From contig JAJCZM010000018.1 of the NCBI GenBank assembly GCA_029262375.1, positions 124,001-188,000 of the forward strand: 64,000 nucleotides of DNA, in the 5' to 3' direction. Shown in pieces: positions 62,469 through 64,000 of this stretch; position 1 is the first letter of the stretch; each line of letters starts with the position of its first letter. The notes under the pieces are model-generated. The model did not search any database. It was not told where the DNA came from and was given only the letters and a program-made list of their open reading frames with translations. The translations under genes and the position numbers were made by a program. The DNA is from Deltaproteobacteria bacterium (GTDB lineage: Bacteria; Desulfobacterota; Binatia; UBA1149; SPBQ01).

Positions 62469-64000
62469 TCACGGATCCTTGCACTTGTTCTTCAGCGGCT
62501 TGGGCGTGCAGGGGACGAATCGCGCCGTCAGGCAATCGTCTACCGCAGGGTCGGAGCCGAACAGCATCGATACCGACATGCGGTATTCTTGATCCGTCCC
62601 CGTCAGGCTGACGTCATCAACGCGAATCTTCACCTTGGCGACCGCTTTCGCCGCCACTTCGTTGATCTTGATCTGACTGACACCGCCACCCGTTGGTAGC
62701 AGGTGGTCCTTGTCACGGAACGAGATCTTGGAGCCGGTACCGTCTTTGTCTACGAACGATGTATTCGGGATCACTGCCGACACGACCGCCTGATTGTTGG
62801 AATCGCGTACTTCGATCGTCATGCCGGTAACGGCGGGGTTCGCCGTATAGTCGGCCAGTGGAAGTTCCCCTTTGTAGCTCATCTTGTCGGCGTCGGGCTC
62901 GAGGCGAAGGCGGAAGCTGAGCTTGTTCTTACTCGACAGAACTTCGTCGGTCGCGACGCAGGTACCGCTCACACAGTCCCCGGTGACCGTACAAAGGTCG
63001 CCGTCTTCGCAGGGCACCGCGTCGAGATTCGCATGCACGCAGCCGGTCGCGGCGTTGCACATATCATCGGTGCATCCGTTGTAGTCGTCGCAGAGCGCGT
63101 CGACAGGCGTGTGCTCACAGGCGCTCGCGACGCAGGCATCAACGGTGCATGGCACGCCCTCTTCACAAGAAACGACGTTGCTACAGCTGTGTCCTACGGG
63201 ATCGCAAATGTCGACGGTGCAAGCATCGCCGTCATCGCAGAGCGGATTTCCGGGATAGCCGGGCGTCGCTGCAATACAGCCTTCGTCCTGACACTCGTCG
63301 TTGCAGTTGTCGCCGTTCGATAGGTTGCCGTCGTCACAGGACTCGCCGGCATCGATTTCGGAGTTGCCGCAGACCGGGCAGCCGCCGCCCGCCGAGCCGA
63401 CGAGAGTGGGGCTCGGTTCGATATTGCCGTTGAGAACCGGGGGCTTTTCGCTTCGGTGCCAGATGAACACATCACCACCGCCCTGAGCGTCGGCTTTGAT
63501 GGTACTGCCGCTATCGGCGATGAAACTTTCTTCGACGGAGATGTAGACGCTTCCGCCGCCCAGCGGAGAACCGCTGCTCGCGTCGATCTTCGCCTTGTTC
63601 TCCAGGTGGATCCGGCAAACCTCGATATCAATCGAACTACCGTCGCCGTCGGCGCCTTGCAGCATCTTACCGTCCATCACCATGTCGCGACCGCGAACGA
63701 GTAGCGTACCACCGGAGCCGTAGTTGGAGTATTCGCCGTTGCCCGACTTGCTGCGGCCGCGAACATCGATCGTGCCGTCGAGATGAAGGTCGCCGTACTC
63801 GTAGTCAGCGTACACGCTGGCGTAACCGCCGGTCTTGGAACGCAGGTCCACGCTGGACGTATTGGCAGACGTCACACCGTAGTAGGCGGTGAGAAACATG
63901 TACCCCCCGTATCCGTACTTGCCGTAGCCTTTCGCAGTGAAGTCGCCATCCAATCGAATGCTGCCGGTGGGCGAGATGGCGAACAGCCAGCCGCCGTTCG
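62469..64000 (-). CDS. Large Cys-rich surface protein with repetitive strand region (5' end outside window)
   Basis: The frame is open to the right edge, so the start and signal are missing; about 510 residues are visible. The N-terminal part has repeated Gly/Asp/Ser strands (GDLHLDGTIDVRGRSKSGN, GTLLVRGRDMVMDGKMLQG, SVYISVEES), suggesting a beta-helix or filamentous-adhesin fold. The middle holds myxobacterial-type disulfide elements (CGNSEIDAGESCDDGNLSNG and CDDGDACTVDICD repeats, about 25 Cys). A roughly 170-residue beta-rich C-terminal domain ends KNKCKDP. It is probably exposed on the cell surface. Function is unknown. Confidence 0.8.
   Translation of the reverse strand, partial: NGGWLFAISPTGSIRLDGDFTAKGYGKYGYGGYMFLTAYYGVTSANTSSVDLRSKTGGYASVYADYEYGDLHLDGTIDVRGRSKSGNGEYSNYGSGGTLLVRGRDMVMDGKMLQGADGDGSSIDIEVCRIHLENKAKIDASSGSPLGGGSVYISVEESFIADSGSTIKADAQGGGDVFIWHRSEKPPVLNGNIEPSPTLVGSAGGGCPVCGNSEIDAGESCDDGNLSNGDNCNDECQDEGCIAATPGYPGNPLCDDGDACTVDICDPVGHSCSNVVSCEEGVPCTVDACVASACEHTPVDALCDDYNGCTDDMCNAATGCVHANLDAVPCEDGDLCTVTGDCVSGTCVATDEVLSSKNKLSFRLRLEPDADKMSYKGELPLADYTANPAVTGMTIEVRDSNNQAVVSAVIPNTSFVDKDGTGSKISFRDKDHLLPTGGGVSQIKINEVAAKAVAKVKIRVDDVSLTGTDQEYRMSVSMLFGSDPAVDDCLTARFVPCTPKPLKNKCKDP

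Overview
The window is 64 kb of G+C-rich bacterial DNA, almost fully coding. An OmpV/MipA-type outer-membrane protein, a PqiA-type membrane protein and a periplasmic-type MsrA point to a Gram-negative cell. The mix of disulfide-rich 'Myxococcus-type' repeat proteins, many class III CoA-transferases, thiolase/DUF35 pairs, an F420-type LLM oxidoreductase and a steroid-dehydrogenase-like flavoprotein suggests a deep 'deltaproteobacterial' lineage such as Binatota/Desulfobacterota_B or Myxococcota. This placement is an inference from gene content. No rRNA or tRNA gene was recognised.

Layout. (1) 2-8144: two tandem copies of an undescribed three-gene cassette. Each copy encodes a very large secreted Cys-rich repeat protein, a small protein with a twin-arginine signal, and a 92-residue peptide with a near-invariant 48-residue leader followed by exactly 14 Ser-His-Gly units and Ser-Trp. 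Copy 1 is cut by the left edge. (2) 8270-9523: an acidic putative lipoprotein with a possibly cohesin-like C-terminus. (3) 9547-25023: housekeeping and mixed metabolism: HrpB helicase, RF3, an SDR, monomeric isocitrate dehydrogenase, an acyl-CoA ligase, a coiled-coil protein, aspartate-semialdehyde dehydrogenase, PqiA-like, OmpV-like and a phytanoyl-CoA dioxygenase-like protein. (4) 25380-29835: a secreted pectinacetylesterase-like protein sharing its N-terminal module type with the cassette Cys-rich protein, an AhpD-like protein, a SnoaL-like protein and exported MsrA. (5) 29836-43672: a ten-gene minus-strand catabolic operon (nitronate monooxygenase-like, small ORF, EtfB, EtfA, DUF35, thiolase-like, 3-ketosteroid-dehydrogenase-like, LLM oxidoreductase, enoyl-CoA hydratase, two-domain CoA-transferase) divergent from a pair of CoA-transferases. 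(6) 44049-45185: a secreted Cys-rich protein with a Thr/Pro linker and a dockerin-like end. (7) 45213-48610: a second catabolic operon (amidohydrolase, thiolase-like, DUF35, enoyl-CoA hydratase). (8) 48771-49748: a CzrA-like zinc-sensor repressor with a membrane methyltransferase-like partner. (9) 49774-57547: iron-type alcohol dehydrogenase, DUF1203, a membrane phosphodiesterase-like protein and a three-subunit molybdenum hydroxylase. (10) 57662-62456: IlvD, EttA, DUF1330 and an alpha/beta hydrolase. (11) A large Cys-rich surface protein runs off the right edge.

How it fits together. Regions 5, 7 and 9 each begin at a 14-bp site of the form TnnAACnnGTTnnA (41105-41118, 48707-48720 with one mismatch, 57591-57604). 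That is the palindrome known for the mycobacterial cholesterol regulator KstR. Together with the enzyme content (CoA activation, crotonase, thiolase/DUF35 retro-aldol-type pairs, ETF, steroid-dehydrogenase-like flavoprotein, Mo-hydroxylase), this suggests a coordinated regulon for breaking down steroid- or terpenoid-like lipids. No regulator of that family lies in the window.

The most novel element is the duplicated Ser-His-Gly peptide cassette. It looks like an exported, metal-binding or post-translationally modified peptide system related in concept to His-Xaa-Ser repeat peptides, but without their radical-SAM maturases nearby.
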